Notes under the pieces: generated by a model
What the model saw: the letters and a program-made list of their open reading frames with translations, nothing else
What the model was told of the DNA's origin: nothing
The model's database searches: none
Position numbers and translations under genes: made by a program
Shown here: in pieces, positions 27,624 through 37,592 of the stretch
How the letters are laid out: every line of letters begins with the position of its first letter
How positions within the stretch are numbered: the stretch's first letter is position 1
Origin: Gilliamella apicola
GTDB lineage: Bacteria; Pseudomonadota; Gammaproteobacteria; Enterobacterales; Orbaceae
Reading direction: 5' to 3'
Length of the DNA stretch: 64,000 bases
Assembly: GCF_000599985.1 (NCBI RefSeq)
Contig: NZ_CP007445.1
Coordinates: forward strand, 2,356,001-2,420,000

Positions 27624-28976
27624 TTAGCGCATGGTAACAAACTCTTCTGCTGCTGTTGGGTGAATAGCAACAGTGTTATCAAAATCTTTTTTAGTTGCTC
27701 CCATTTTAAGTGCCACAGCAAATCCTTGTAACATTTCATCCATGCCATAACCTATACCGTGAATTCCAACAATTTTTTCCTCAGGCCCCACACAAACTAG
27801 TTTCATTCGACAAGGTTGGCGATGACTTGTAACAGCCGTATACATAGCAGTAAAACTTGAAGTGTAAACTTTGACGTTTTCATCACCGTATTCTAAAATC
27901 GCTTGCGGTTCGGTTAAGCCTACAGTGCCAATTGCTGGATGCGTAAATACCACTGTTGGAATATTGGTATAATCTAAATGTTCATCTGGTTTGTTATTAA
28001 ATAGTCTTTCCGATAAACGGCGCCCAGCAGCAACAGCAACGGGTGTTAAAGCCATTGCACCAGTATCATCACCAACAGAATAAATGCCAGGCACGTTGGT
28101 ATTTTGGAATTTATCGACAATCACAAATCCTTTATCATTAACGTCAATACCTGCCGCAGATAAATTCATATCCCGAGTAGCGGGTTCACGACCTATTGCC
28201 CAAATTAGACAATCAATCGTATAACTTTCACCATTTTCAAGCGTTAAGGTTAAACTATCATCGCTATTTTTAGTGACTGATTGTGGAATAGCAAACGTGT
28301 GTAAATGCTGTCCTTCTTCCGTTATCACTTCCATTAAGGTTTTAATAATAAGCGGATCAAACGATCTTAATGGTGTTGCTTGACGAATAAATTGGTGAGT
28401 TTCTGCACCCAAAGCATGCACAACCCCTGCAATTTCACAGGCTATATACCCTGCTCCAACCACTGCAACCCGTTTAGGTAAAGATTTTAATGCAAAAAAA
28501 CCATCAGAAGTAATACCATATTGTGCACCCGGAATATTTGGGATAGTAGGTTTACCTCCTACTGCAATTAGAATATGATCAGCAGTGTAATGTTCACCAT
28601 TCACTTCTATTGTATGAGCATCAACAAATTTAGCGTAACCATATATGATGTCGACATTGTTGTTAGTTAAAACACGATCATAAGATTGATGAATACGATC
28701 AATATAGGCATTTCGGCTATCAAGTAATTTATCCCAACTAAATTGGTTAATCGTCGTATCAAAACCATAATCTGGACCGTAGTGATTAATTGCTTCGGCA
28801 ATTTGTGCACCATACCACATTACCTTTTTAGGTACGCAACCTACATTAACACATGTTCCACCAAGCAATTTCGCCTCAATAATTGCACATTTTTTACCAT
28901 ATGACGCTGCTCGATTCACTGATGCTATACCGCCACTTCCACCACCAATTGCTATATAATCATAATGTTTGGTCAT
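27624..28976 (-). CDS. gor: Glutathione-disulfide reductase
   Basis: This FAD enzyme reduces oxidised glutathione with NADPH. The 450 residues contain the FAD motif [17 protein letters not shown] at 8-24, the redox-active disulfide [13 protein letters not shown] near 40-52, the NADPH-binding [14 protein letters not shown] near 170, SVGDDTG near 300, and the C-terminal HPTAAEE with the catalytic His. Its last 67 bp are duplicated in the adjacent tandem array, but the gene itself is intact. Confidence 0.96.
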   Translation of the reverse strand: MTKHYDYIAIGGGSGGIASVNRAASYGKKCAIIEAKLLGGTCVNVGCVPKKVMWYGAQIAEAINHYGPDYGFDTTINQFSWDKLLDSRNAYIDRIHQSYDRVLTNNNVDIIYGYAKFVDAHTIEVNGEHYTADHILIAVGGKPTIPNIPGAQYGITSDGFFALKSLPKRVAVVGAGYIACEIAGVVHALGAETHQFIRQATPLRSFDPLIIKTLMEVITEEGQHLHTFAIPQSVTKNSDDSLTLTLENGESYTIDCLIWAIGREPATRDMNLSAAGIDVNDKGFVIVDKFQNTNVPGIYSVGDDTGAMALTPVAVAAGRRLSERLFNNKPDEHLDYTNIPTVVFTHPAIGTVGLTEPQAILEYGDENVKVYTSSFTAMYTAVTSHRQPCRMKLVCVGPEEKIVGIHGIGYGMDEMLQGFAVALKMGATKKDFDNTVAIHPTAAEEFVTMR

Positions 28977-29261
28977 TAAATATCCTCTGAAATCGTTCTC
29001 CCAAATTTAGTAATAGCTTTGCACAAAGTGAATAATAAAAAAAGCGTTAATTATAAAATTTAACAATAGATATTAACGATTGATCTTACTTAGATCGAAT
29101 AAAGAATCATTTTATTAAAGATTTAGGTATAAAGGTTCTTAATTTTTACTCTATCATGAGAGTAATATTAAAATAAAAAAAGAGCATAAAACGTTTGATT
29201 GATATAATGTTCGATAAACTAATCGGCCACTTGATTCGGTAACCGATTGTATCGAAGAAAG

Positions 29262-30686
29262 TTAACGATTTTTAATGGTATTAATAATGTTGGTGGTTGA
29301 GCAACCATCTTCGAAATTGAGCACTTTGACAGTACCACCCGCAGCAGTAACTTCTTTGCCTCCGGCAATTTCATCTGGTTTATAATCGCCACCCTTTACT
29401 AATACATCTGGCAAGATGTTAGCAATAAGTCTTTGTGGGGTTTCCTCTTCAAATGGCACGACCCAATCAACTGAATCTAAAGCACCAAGAACAATCATGC
29501 GTTGCATGAGTGGATTAATCGGTCTTGATTCACCTTTTAATTGTTTTACTGATGCATCACTGTTAACAGCAACGATAAGACGATCGCCCAGTTTTCTTGC
29601 ATTAGCAAGGTAAGATACATGCCCTGCATGCAGAATATCAAAACAACCATTAGTCATGACAATTTTTTCACCGCGCATGCGAGCTTTGTTAACTTCTTCT
29701 TTAAGCTCATCTTCAGTCATTACACCAAAACCATCATCTGCACGTGCACGGATAGCATTGCTAAGTTCAACTTGTGAAACAGTTGATGTACCCAGTTTAC
29801 CAACCACAACACCAGCAGCAGCATTGGCCAAGAAGCAGCTCTCCTCTAATGATTGACCAGCAGCCAAAGCCGCGGCCAATGTGGCAATTACTGTATCACC
29901 TGCCCCCGTTACATCGAATACTTCTTTCGCTTGTGTTGGCAAATGATAAATTGGCTTATTTAATTGCAACAATGTCATGCCTTTTTCACTACGAGTCACT
30001 AATAACGCTTTTAGTTCAAATTGTTTAATCAGCCGATAACCTTTTTCAACAATATCTTCTTCTGTTTGACATCGACCGACAACGGCTTCAAATTCCGACA
30101 TATTTGGTGTAAGTAATGTAGCACCTCGGTAACGCTCGAAATCCGTGCCTTTAGGATCGACCAAAACCGCAACATTAGCTTGATTAGCCAATTTTATCAT
30201 GGTCTGCACCGCCGATAGCGCACCTTTGGCATAATCTGACAAGACCATAACTTTATGTGTTTCTAGTGCAGTTTGAATACGTTCAAGCATGGGGGTTGAA
30301 TCAACATTGTCAAACCCTTCTTCAAAATCAATACGAATCAATTGCTGATTGCGCGATAAAACACGTAATTTGGTGATAGTCGGATGTGTTGAAACCGATA
30401 CAAAATCACATTGTACTTTATGTTTACTTAATTTTTCATCCAGAATTTTGGCAGGTTCATCAATACCAGTTAAACCAATTAGGCGTGCATTACCACACAG
30501 TGAGGTGATATTCATTGCAACATTGGCCGCCCCACCTGGTCTTTCTTCTAATGCATCAATTTTGACAACTGGAACAGGTGCTTCGGGAGATATGCGATTA
30601 GTGCCTCCATACCAATAGCGATCGAGCATGATATCTCCAACAACAAGTACATTAGCACGGTTAAAATCAGGTAATGATGTTTTCAT
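29262..30686 (-). CDS. hldE: Bifunctional heptose-7-phosphate kinase / heptose-1-phosphate adenylyltransferase
   Basis: The enzyme performs two steps of ADP-heptose synthesis for LPS inner core. The 474 residues hold an N-terminal ribokinase-like domain ([18 protein letters not shown] at 9-26; [20 protein letters not shown] near 258) and a C-terminal nucleotidyltransferase domain ([17 protein letters not shown] near 347). Together with gmhA and kdsD in this window it indicates a heptose-containing inner core. It follows tatC on the same strand after 47 bp with no obvious terminator between them, so it may be read through from the tat genes. Confidence 0.96.
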   Translation of the reverse strand: MKTSLPDFNRANVLVVGDIMLDRYWYGGTNRISPEAPVPVVKIDALEERPGGAANVAMNITSLCGNARLIGLTGIDEPAKILDEKLSKHKVQCDFVSVSTHPTITKLRVLSRNQQLIRIDFEEGFDNVDSTPMLERIQTALETHKVMVLSDYAKGALSAVQTMIKLANQANVAVLVDPKGTDFERYRGATLLTPNMSEFEAVVGRCQTEEDIVEKGYRLIKQFELKALLVTRSEKGMTLLQLNKPIYHLPTQAKEVFDVTGAGDTVIATLAAALAAGQSLEESCFLANAAAGVVVGKLGTSTVSQVELSNAIRARADDGFGVMTEDELKEEVNKARMRGEKIVMTNGCFDILHAGHVSYLANARKLGDRLIVAVNSDASVKQLKGESRPINPLMQRMIVLGALDSVDWVVPFEEETPQRLIANILPDVLVKGGDYKPDEIAGGKEVTAAGGTVKVLNFEDGCSTTNIINTIKNR

Positions 30687-30733
30687 TATGATTAGTTATC
30701 CTTACTGGTTATTTAAATCATAGTTATCTGTCA

Positions 30734-31507
30734 TTACTTTTCATCTTCATCATCAGATGAAAAATCATCTTCCTCGCCATCTTCGTGTTTACGTGGTTGG
30801 TAAAAACGAGCAAAGAAAGTACCGATTTCAAAAAGTAGACAGATAGGTACAGCTAATAAAATCTGGGAAAAGACATCTGGCGGTGTGACAAACATAGCAA
30901 CCGCAAACACCCCAACAATGATATACGGGCGTTTTTTACGTAAGCTTTGTGGCGTAGTTATGCCTGTCCAACAGAGTAATATAATGGCAACGGGGACTTC
31001 AAAAGCGAAACCAAATACAATAAAAAGTGTCATCACAAAATCAAGATATTTAGTGATATCAGTATTAATCGCTACATCAATAGGTGCCGTGTGGATAAAA
31101 AAGTAAAACGCCAGTGGAAATACCACAAAATAAGCAAAAGCAATACCAAGATAAAAAAGAATGGTGCTTGATACAATTAATGGCATGACCAGACGTTTTT
31201 CATGTTGATACAATGCTGGCGCAATAAATCCCCATACTTGGTAAAGTACATAAGGAATTGAGATAAATATTGCTACTACAGCAGTTAGCTTAATAGGAGT
31301 AAAAAATGGCGCGGCAATATCCGTTGCAATCATACTGCTGCCTTGTGGTAACTGGCTGATAAGTGGATTAGCCACAATATGATAAATATCATTAGAAAAA
31401 TAGATTAAACCTGTAAACACAACTAAGATACAAATAATACAACGTAGTAGGCGTGTTCTAAGTTCGACAAGATGTCCAATTAAAGGTTGAGTGGCGTCGT
31501 CAGTCAT
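30734..31507 (-). CDS. tatC: Twin-arginine translocase subunit TatC
   Basis: This multispanning core receptor of the Tat pathway recognises the twin-arginine signal. The 257 residues show [16 protein letters not shown] at about 8-23, with the conserved Glu, [21 protein letters not shown] near 85 and the [12 protein letters not shown] segment near 160. The tail is acidic ([13 protein letters not shown]). It overlaps tatB by 4 bp. Confidence 0.96.
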   Translation of the reverse strand: MTDDATQPLIGHLVELRTRLLRCIICILVVFTGLIYFSNDIYHIVANPLISQLPQGSSMIATDIAAPFFTPIKLTAVVAIFISIPYVLYQVWGFIAPALYQHEKRLVMPLIVSSTILFYLGIAFAYFVVFPLAFYFFIHTAPIDVAINTDITKYLDFVMTLFIVFGFAFEVPVAIILLCWTGITTPQSLRKKRPYIIVGVFAVAMFVTPPDVFSQILLAVPICLLFEIGTFFARFYQPRKHEDGEEDDFSSDDEDEK

Positions 31508-31845
31508 GATTTATCTTTATCTGTGTGAATTTGAGGATCCAATTGAGTGACCGAATCGATCTCTTTTTGTAGCGATTCTGTTACACGTTTTAACTCATCA
31601 ATTGATTCCTGGATTTCTGGGGTCAACGTTTTTAAACCGCTTTGTTCAGCCTTTTTTAAACTGTCTTGCAACTCTTGCAATTTTAGTTCTTTGTTTAATT
31701 CCAGCTGCACTGTTGCTGACATACGGCGTAATATTTTTATCCAACTAGCAACTGTTTTAATAGCAACAGGCAATCGCTCTGGTCCTAATACTACCAGTCC
31801 AATAATTAATACTAATAATAGTTGACCAAAGCTGATGTCAAACAC
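31504..31845 (-). CDS. tatB: Sec-independent translocase subunit TatB
   Basis: TatB works with TatC in substrate binding. The 113 residues start [20 protein letters not shown] with the single membrane helix, then the family motif [17 protein letters not shown], an amphipathic helix and a charged coiled tail. It lies 3 bp after tatA and overlaps tatC. The protein is shorter than the E. coli one (about 171), mostly by loss of the variable tail. Confidence 0.94.
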   Translation of the reverse strand: MFDISFGQLLLVLIIGLVVLGPERLPVAIKTVASWIKILRRMSATVQLELNKELKLQELQDSLKKAEQSGLKTLTPEIQESIDELKRVTESLQKEIDSVTQLDPQIHTDKDKS

Positions 31846-31848
31846 GTG

Positions 31849-32064
31849 TTACTCTTTTTTGGAATTGTTGTCATCAGTCGAATCAAGATTTTCGACTTTC
31901 TCTGAATGACTGCTCTGTGGCTTTTCATCGTCATCATTCATAGCTTTTTTAAAGCCTTTAATTGATGCACCAAGATCTGAGCCCAATGAGCGTAACTTCT
32001 TAGTTCCAAATAATAACACAACAACAGCAATTAATATGAGTAGTTGGGGCAAGCTTGGCATCAT
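31849..32064 (-). CDS. tatA: Sec-independent translocase subunit TatA
   Basis: TatA forms the protein-conducting assembly. From the chosen ATG the product has 71 residues: a short N-terminus, the helix [20 protein letters not shown] with the conserved FG-KKL hinge, an amphipathic helix ([11 protein letters not shown]) and an acidic tail. A longer frame opening with TTG exists, but GGAG lies 9 bp before this ATG, so the shorter form is preferred. Confidence 0.94.
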   Translation of the reverse strand: MMPSLPQLLILIAVVVLLFGTKKLRSLGSDLGASIKGFKKAMNDDDEKPQSSHSEKVENLDSTDDNNSKKE

Positions 32065-32132
32065 GATATCTATCTCCAATAAAGTTGAGATTTAAATTAT
32101 ACACTTAAATAATAAGATTCCAACAGTAGCGA

Positions 32133-33674
32133 TTAATGAATAATAAGTAGTCCAATACCCACAATACTAACTAAAGCAAGTATTGTCATTAGATATTGCT
32201 GACATCTTTTACTTTGTTGTAACTCTTGGTTAATTTGTTTTAATTGGATATTCATCTGTTTGGTTATTCGCTCATAATCATTCAATTTTGCTGGTAACTG
32301 TGGCAAGATGATACGCCACTGCGGTAGTGAAGCCCATGCTTGTTGTAATAGCTTTTGTGCACTATATTTATCTTCATACCATTTTTCTAAAAAAGGTTTG
32401 GCTGTTTGCCATAAATCAAGTTCAGGATAAAGCTGGCGACCCAATCCTTCAATATAAAACAGCGTTTTTTCAAGCAGTATTAATTGTGGTTGGATATCCA
32501 TCTCAAATTGTCGAGCTACCTCAAACAATTGTAATAATATTTGTGAAAATGATATTTCAGCCAGTGGTTTAGCAAAAGCTGGTTCACAAACATTTTTCAT
32601 AGCCCTTTCAAGAGCCACAATATCGGTTGTTTCAGGTACCCAGCCAGAAGCAATATAGGTTTCCGCTATTTTTCGATAATCACGATTAAAAAAGGCTAAG
32701 AAGTTTTCAGCAAGATAACGCTGATCATCATTACTTAATATGCCGACAATTGCACAATCAATCCCAATATAACGAGGATCATTAGGATCAGAGATATCAA
32801 CAAAAATATTACCTGGGTGCATGTCAGCATGGAAAAAGTTATCACGAAATACTTGAGTAAAGAAAGCTTGAACACCACGCTGAGCAAGTAATTTCATATC
32901 GACATTATTTTGTTTAAGTTGCTCAATATTGGCAATAGGAACGCCTTTAACTCGTTCTTCAACAAGGACATTCTTACGACATAGATCTTGATATACATAA
33001 GGAATATATAAAATATTACTATTGATAAAATTTTCTCGTAATCTAGCAGTATTATAAGCCTCTTGCAGTAAATCAAGTTCTTTTAGTAGTGTTGATTCAT
33101 AATCTCGTACGATTTCAACAGCACGCAGTTTCTCGCCAAATTTTATACGTTTAGTAAATTGTTTTGCTACCCAATACATTAAACTAATATCAGCTCGAAT
33201 TGCGGGCATAATATTAGGACGTAACACCTTTATTACAATTTCGGCTTGGCTATGTTTTAATATAGCCGTATGCACTTGCGCTATCGATGCTGAGGCTAAT
33301 GGTTTTTCATCAAAATTAGTAAAATAATAGTCTATGGATTGCTCAAGTGCTTGTTCAATAAGTTGTTTAGCTATTTTACCGTCAAAGGGATCAACCTGAT
33401 CTTGTAATTTTGCTAATGCATCGGCAATGTCTTTAGGTAACACGTCACGCCGAGTTGAGATCATCTGCCCAAATTTTATCCAAACTGGTCCTAACTCTTG
33501 TAAAGCTTGACGTAAACGTTCACCAATTGGTTGTTGTTTGGCTTTCGGTTTCACCCAAAATAGGCAAAGCAATAAAAAGCGTAGCCATTTTGATAAACGA
33601 TGCGCTGGCAAAAGCTCATCCAAACGATAAGCATGAAATACTGTTAATATTTTATAAAGTCGAAAAAATGTCAT
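32133..33674 (-). CDS. ubiB: Ubiquinone biosynthesis protein UbiB (ABC1/ADCK kinase-like)
   Basis: This atypical kinase-like ATPase supports ubiquinone biosynthesis. The 513 residues show the family KxGQ motif in WIKFGQMISTRRD near 74, the Ala-rich loop LASASIAQVH near 125, the HADMHPGNIFVD catalytic segment near 285, and a C-terminal membrane helix (YLMTILALVSIVGIGLLII). It starts only 14 bp after ubiE ends; the accessory gene ubiJ that normally sits between them is absent. Confidence 0.95.
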   Translation of the reverse strand: MTFFRLYKILTVFHAYRLDELLPAHRLSKWLRFLLLCLFWVKPKAKQQPIGERLRQALQELGPVWIKFGQMISTRRDVLPKDIADALAKLQDQVDPFDGKIAKQLIEQALEQSIDYYFTNFDEKPLASASIAQVHTAILKHSQAEIVIKVLRPNIMPAIRADISLMYWVAKQFTKRIKFGEKLRAVEIVRDYESTLLKELDLLQEAYNTARLRENFINSNILYIPYVYQDLCRKNVLVEERVKGVPIANIEQLKQNNVDMKLLAQRGVQAFFTQVFRDNFFHADMHPGNIFVDISDPNDPRYIGIDCAIVGILSNDDQRYLAENFLAFFNRDYRKIAETYIASGWVPETTDIVALERAMKNVCEPAFAKPLAEISFSQILLQLFEVARQFEMDIQPQLILLEKTLFYIEGLGRQLYPELDLWQTAKPFLEKWYEDKYSAQKLLQQAWASLPQWRIILPQLPAKLNDYERITKQMNIQLKQINQELQQSKRCQQYLMTILALVSIVGIGLLIIH

Positions 33675-33688
33675 TATTTGTCATCGCT

Positions 33689-34465
33689 TCAAAATTTAAA
33701 GCCGGTGTGTAATGCGACAATTCCACCTGTCATGTTGTGATATTTAACATCGACAAAGCCTGCATCTTCCATCATTTTCTTTAAGGTATTTTGATTTGGA
33801 TGCATGCGGATTGATTCTGCTAAATAACGATAGCTATCAGAATCATTTGCCACAATTTTGCCCATTAGTGGTAACATGGTAAAGGAATAAAGATCATAAG
33901 CTTTATTTAGAATTTTGTATTGTGGTTTAGAAAATTCCAGAATGAGTAAACGCCCACCTGGCTTTAATACTCGCCACATAGATCGTAATGCTTTATCTTT
34001 ATCAGTAACATTGCGAAGACCAAACGAAATGGTAATACAATCGAAATAGTTATCCGCAAAAGGTAGTTCTTCAGCATTAGCCTGTACATATTCGATATTT
34101 TTAAATAGCCCTTTGTCGCGTAGCTTATCACGTCCAACTTTTAACATGGATTCATTGATGTCTGCCAAAACAACTAAGCCATTATCACCGACAAGTTGAG
34201 AAAATTTTGCAGTTAAATCACCTGTTCCACCAGCAAGGTCTAATACTTTTTGACCTTTGCGTACACTGCTATATTCAATGGTAATTTTTTTCCAAATACG
34301 ATGAATACCAAATGACATCAAATCATTCATTACATCATATTTATCCGCAACAGAATGAAATACATCAGCAACACGTTTAACTTTTTCTTCTCTTAGGACT
34401 TGGCGATAACCAAAATCAATTTTTTCTTGATTTGCTTTATCTTGATTGTCAGATGATTGAGACAT
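33689..34465 (-). CDS. ubiE: Ubiquinone/menaquinone C-methyltransferase
   Basis: The enzyme methylates the quinone ring in ubiquinone and menaquinone synthesis. The 258 residues show [20 protein letters not shown] near 36, the AdoMet motif [15 protein letters not shown] near 74, and the Ubie family signatures [17 protein letters not shown] near 139 and [18 protein letters not shown] near 217. It is the first gene of the ubiE-ubiB-tatABC-hldE run. Confidence 0.96.
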   Translation of the reverse strand: MSQSSDNQDKANQEKIDFGYRQVLREEKVKRVADVFHSVADKYDVMNDLMSFGIHRIWKKITIEYSSVRKGQKVLDLAGGTGDLTAKFSQLVGDNGLVVLADINESMLKVGRDKLRDKGLFKNIEYVQANAEELPFADNYFDCITISFGLRNVTDKDKALRSMWRVLKPGGRLLILEFSKPQYKILNKAYDLYSFTMLPLMGKIVANDSDSYRYLAESIRMHPNQNTLKKMMEDAGFVDVKYHNMTGGIVALHTGFKF

Positions 34466-34527
34466 AAAAATTTACCTATCACAAAGATTTAGCTTATTTT
34501 AACATAAGCATGAATAAATGTGATGAA

Positions 34528-35463
34528 CTAAATCAATAATGCTTCAACCATCTTGCTTACAGTCTCAAAATGTTGTGCAGGAGTATGATTAGGATCGAGA
34601 TCATTTTGATGAATCACTAAATCAAAATGATAACTCTCTTTCAGCCCTTTCAACACTTGATTTTCTTTTTCGAAAATCTGTGTGTAATATTGAGCTAATG
34701 TATCAAAGTCAATTGTTGTAAAAAGCAGTTTATTGCTATTTTCTACTGCTCTTGAAAGTCGTTCCACATGTAAAATTGCTATGCGAATATAGTCAGTTTC
34801 ACTAAGATAACGTTGATTATATGGAGTTGAAATCTCTCGGTCTATATAGTTAATGTAGCCATTACTAACATGTTGCGTATTGTAAATATTGGCTAGTTGT
34901 AGCGATAAATCATTGAATTTACCTTGACCAATAATTGCGACTTTTTTAACAAAAAATGGTTTAGCTGCATCAGCAATAAATGACCAATTTTTATAAGGAT
35001 TCTGACGAATTTGTGTTGCACTGATATTCATAAAATTACGATCAGCATCAACAATAATTACTGGGCTGTTAAAATAGAATTCATAATCTTTGACATCTTG
35101 TGGTTCACTTGTGAACACAACATTTGGTTTAATTTTATGCTTAGATAAAATCTGTTTAACACGATCACTCCAATCTTTCCAGCCATTGGGATAAGATTTA
35201 ATACCCGCTTCATCTAAAATATGTACATGAATATTATGACGATCTTTAAATGTTTCTTTCAACCATGAAAAACGATCGCTAACTTGAGGTTGTCTTGGTA
35301 GATTACTTTTATCAAAAAGCTCTTTATCTCGAGTTGCTTCACAGCCAAGGAAAATATGCAGTTCATCAACTTGTGTCATCGCTTTTTCAATTAAATAGAT
35401 ATGACCACAATGTAAAGGATAAAACTTACCAAAAATTAAACCAACTTTATACTCAGACGCCAT
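34528..35463 (-). CDS. nadR: NadR-like NMN adenylyltransferase with degenerate ribosylnicotinamide-kinase domain
   Basis: The adenylyltransferase domain looks intact: GLIFGKFYPLHCGHIYLIEKA with the GKFxPxHxGH motif at the N-terminus, and ISATQIRQNPYKNW near 165. The kinase domain that follows begins VKKVAIIG but then reads QGKFNDLSLQLANIYNT where NadR proteins normally have the P-loop GGESSGKS; the GKS is gone. The domain is also shortened at the C-terminus. No N-terminal helix-turn-helix is present. The ATG at 35463 is chosen over an upstream GTG. NMN to NAD+ conversion is likely retained and nicotinamide riboside phosphorylation likely lost. Confidence 0.85.
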   Translation of the reverse strand: MASEYKVGLIFGKFYPLHCGHIYLIEKAMTQVDELHIFLGCEATRDKELFDKSNLPRQPQVSDRFSWLKETFKDRHNIHVHILDEAGIKSYPNGWKDWSDRVKQILSKHKIKPNVVFTSEPQDVKDYEFYFNSPVIIVDADRNFMNISATQIRQNPYKNWSFIADAAKPFFVKKVAIIGQGKFNDLSLQLANIYNTQHVSNGYINYIDREISTPYNQRYLSETDYIRIAILHVERLSRAVENSNKLLFTTIDFDTLAQYYTQIFEKENQVLKGLKESYHFDLVIHQNDLDPNHTPAQHFETVSKMVEALLI

Positions 35464-35626
35464 AACAAACACCAACACATTTATATGCTTTACTAGTTAA
35501 CAATGTACAGAAAAAAAAAGCAATTTCTAACCAAATGATGCTATTGAAGATATTTTACCAAATAATTTTTCAGCTAGTTTGGTATAACTATTTGACAATA
35601 ATTAATAATATTATAACCCAATATTT

Positions 35627-36676
35627 TTATAAATTTGATAATAAAATTCCTGTAGCAACTGAAATATTCAGTGCCGGCATATTATCATTACCTTTCAAAT
35701 GTACAACGACATCAGCACAGCTAATAAGTTTCATATTAATTTGCTGAAAAATAACCAAAGCAACCTTTTTATTAAATCGAATTTTATGTAATTCGCTAGA
35801 AGCAACCGATTTTGTTTGACAAGGCAATAAAGCAACGACTTGATAACCATGCTGCTTTAACATATCAAGCGAAGCAATAAAATCATCACTTTTAATTGAT
35901 TCAACCGCTTCGATACCGCCTTCTGCCACTCGCATTGCAGCGCCACTATTAAGCAGATTAGTTTGACGTAACATGACAGCATTTACACGATAAAAAGCCG
36001 CACTTCTTATTAAACCACCTAAATTATGTGGATTATTAACATCATCAATGGCTAAAATACAATCCTTATCGACATCACTTTTTTGTTCTAAATAATTTAA
36101 TAAGGTTAATGGAATACGTTTTTTAACAATCAAACAGACTCCACCATGATGCGGTGTTTGAGTTATTTTATTAAGCTGTTCATTAGAGACAATATCATAA
36201 CCTAAACGCTCTTGAACTAACCAATTAATTAATTCTTTAAACTGATAAGTCATCTCTTGGATAATAAACAATTTTACAATAGCAGTGCGTCGATGTTTGA
36301 ATACCGCTTTACAGCTATTTTCGCTGTAAACTAAGGTTTCTTCTTTGCGTTGTCTATATCCGTCATAACCAAATGTTGGTGTTTGATCATTGGCACGTAC
36401 TTTTTTCTGCCATGGTGAATCGTGTTCAATTTCTGATGGAGATCGATTTAATTCAACAACAATACTTTGTTTTGCAAACCTTGGCCTATCACTGCGCGCT
36501 TGAAAAGTTTCAATACGGTCATTACGATCACGCTTCGGTTTAGACTGAAATACATCATTTTTACGCTTATCTTTCCATCCAGTAGAACTTTCTTTATTAG
36601 CACGAGAGTGCTTTTTAGGATCGCTATGTTTAGCGTAAAAAATAGTTGGTTTACTTTTTTCAGTATTGTCGGTCAT
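35627..36676 (-). CDS. yfiF: YfiF-like SpoU-family RNA 2'-O-methyltransferase, motif-degenerate
   Basis: The 349 residues follow the E. coli YfiF layout: a basic, disordered N-terminus, SPWQKKVR near 90, VYSENSCKAVF near 118, a SpoU substrate-binding domain with HHGGVCLIVKKR near 170, then the trefoil-knot domain with LAIDDVNNPHNLGGLIRSAAF near 205, AEGGIEAVE near 240 and LNISVATGILL near the end. The central AdoMet-loop motif (usually LGxExxGL) is replaced by IFQQINMKLIS, so catalytic activity is doubtful. The protein also ends just after the third motif. Confidence 0.85.
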   Translation of the reverse strand: MTDNTEKSKPTIFYAKHSDPKKHSRANKESSTGWKDKRKNDVFQSKPKRDRNDRIETFQARSDRPRFAKQSIVVELNRSPSEIEHDSPWQKKVRANDQTPTFGYDGYRQRKEETLVYSENSCKAVFKHRRTAIVKLFIIQEMTYQFKELINWLVQERLGYDIVSNEQLNKITQTPHHGGVCLIVKKRIPLTLLNYLEQKSDVDKDCILAIDDVNNPHNLGGLIRSAAFYRVNAVMLRQTNLLNSGAAMRVAEGGIEAVESIKSDDFIASLDMLKQHGYQVVALLPCQTKSVASSELHKIRFNKKVALVIFQQINMKLISCADVVVHLKGNDNMPALNISVATGILLSNL

Positions 36677-36697
36677 ATCAATCTCACAATTAATCGG

Positions 36698-37117
36698 TTA
36701 TCGCGTTCGGATGGTTGGGGCTATCTTATCTAATACACCATTAACAAATTTATGGCTATCAGCAGCACCGAATGTTTTAGTCAAGTCTATCGCTTCGTTT
36801 ATCACTACTTTATAAGGTACATCTTGACGCTTCATTAATTCATAAAGTGCAATGCGTAATATGGCAAGTTCTACTTGGCCTAGCTCTTCGACTTTACGTT
36901 CAGTGAGATAAGGTGCCATTTTTTCGTCTAATTCCGCAGTGTTTTTAGCAACACCATGTAACAATTCTCGAAAATACTTAGTATCAACACCTTTCATGTC
37001 TTGTTCTGCAATAAAACTGGTCTCAACATCAGCAAGATCGTTTCTAGAAACTTGCCAAGAGTAAATGGCCTGTACCGCACACTCTCTTGCTCGACGACGA
37101 GGATTAACTAATGCCAC
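36698..37117 (-). CDS. nusB: Transcription antitermination factor NusB
   Basis: NusB binds boxA RNA with S10 in rRNA antitermination. The all-helical 139-residue protein begins with the Arg-rich [19 protein letters not shown] and ends with [11 protein letters not shown], both typical. It follows ribH by 4 bp, as in many gammaproteobacteria; the usual downstream thiL is not present. Confidence 0.95.
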   Translation of the reverse strand: MALVNPRRRARECAVQAIYSWQVSRNDLADVETSFIAEQDMKGVDTKYFRELLHGVAKNTAELDEKMAPYLTERKVEELGQVELAILRIALYELMKRQDVPYKVVINEAIDLTKTFGAADSHKFVNGVLDKIAPTIRTR

Positions 37118-37121
37118 TAAA

Positions 37122-37592
37122 TTACTCCTTAATTGCTTTGATAATATTTAGCATTTCTAATGCAGTTAAAGCTGCTTCGGCACCTTTATTTCCAGCTTTT
37201 GTACCTGCACGTTCAATAGCTTGTTCAATAGATTCGGTTGTTAAAATACCAAATCCTACCGGAATGATGTTATCCAAACTTGCACTTAATAATCCAGAAC
37301 TCGATTCACCTGCAACAAAATCAAAATGCGCTGTGCTACCACGAATAACCGTACCTAATGCCACAATTGCATCGTATTTTTTTGATTGCGCTGCAACTTT
37401 AGCGGTTAAAGGAATTTCGTAAGCACCTGGCACCCAAATTATGGTAATATTTTTTTCATCAACTTGACCAATACGAGTCAACGCGTCAACTGCACCATTG
37501 ACCAAACTTTCGTTAATGAATTGATTAAATCGAGCCACAATAATGGCAACTTTAGCATTGGGCGCAACAACTTGACCTGTAACAGTTTGCAT
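37122..37592 (-). CDS. ribH: 6,7-dimethyl-8-ribityllumazine synthase
   Basis: The enzyme makes the riboflavin precursor lumazine. The 156 residues show [16 protein letters not shown] near 19, [10 protein letters not shown] near 53, the [16 protein letters not shown] phosphate-binding and catalytic segment near 79, and [13 protein letters not shown] near the end. It precedes nusB; ribD and ribB are not in the window. Confidence 0.95.
   Translation of the reverse strand: MQTVTGQVVAPNAKVAIIVARFNQFINESLVNGAVDALTRIGQVDEKNITIIWVPGAYEIPLTAKVAAQSKKYDAIVALGTVIRGSTAHFDFVAGESSSGLLSASLDNIIPVGFGILTTESIEQAIERAGTKAGNKGAEAALTALEMLNIIKAIKE

Larger units (their letters stand above)
26807..27690. repeat. Four tandem 220-222-bp repeats spanning the transporter and gor 3' ends
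   Basis: Units start at 26807, 27029, 27251 and 27471. Each holds the last 87 bp of the MHS transporter gene, the 68-bp (66-bp in units 3 and 4) spacer with its terminator, and the last 67 bp of gor on the opposite strand. The junction reads aaaatctttt directly joined to gtagctttac. Only the first unit's transporter tail and the last unit's gor tail belong to intact genes; the others are promoterless fragments. Units differ at only a few positions. The ancestral convergent genes were about 68 bp apart and are now 730 bp apart. Confidence 0.95.

Noticed and set aside
27554..27748. A 64-codon minus-strand ORF at the end of the tandem array
   Set aside because: It is out of frame with gor and created by the repeat junction; no start signal or family resemblance.
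29416..30618. Several plus-strand ORFs of 60-90 codons opposite hldE
   Set aside because: They are antisense shadows of a well-conserved gene and have no ribosome binding sites or protein-like composition.
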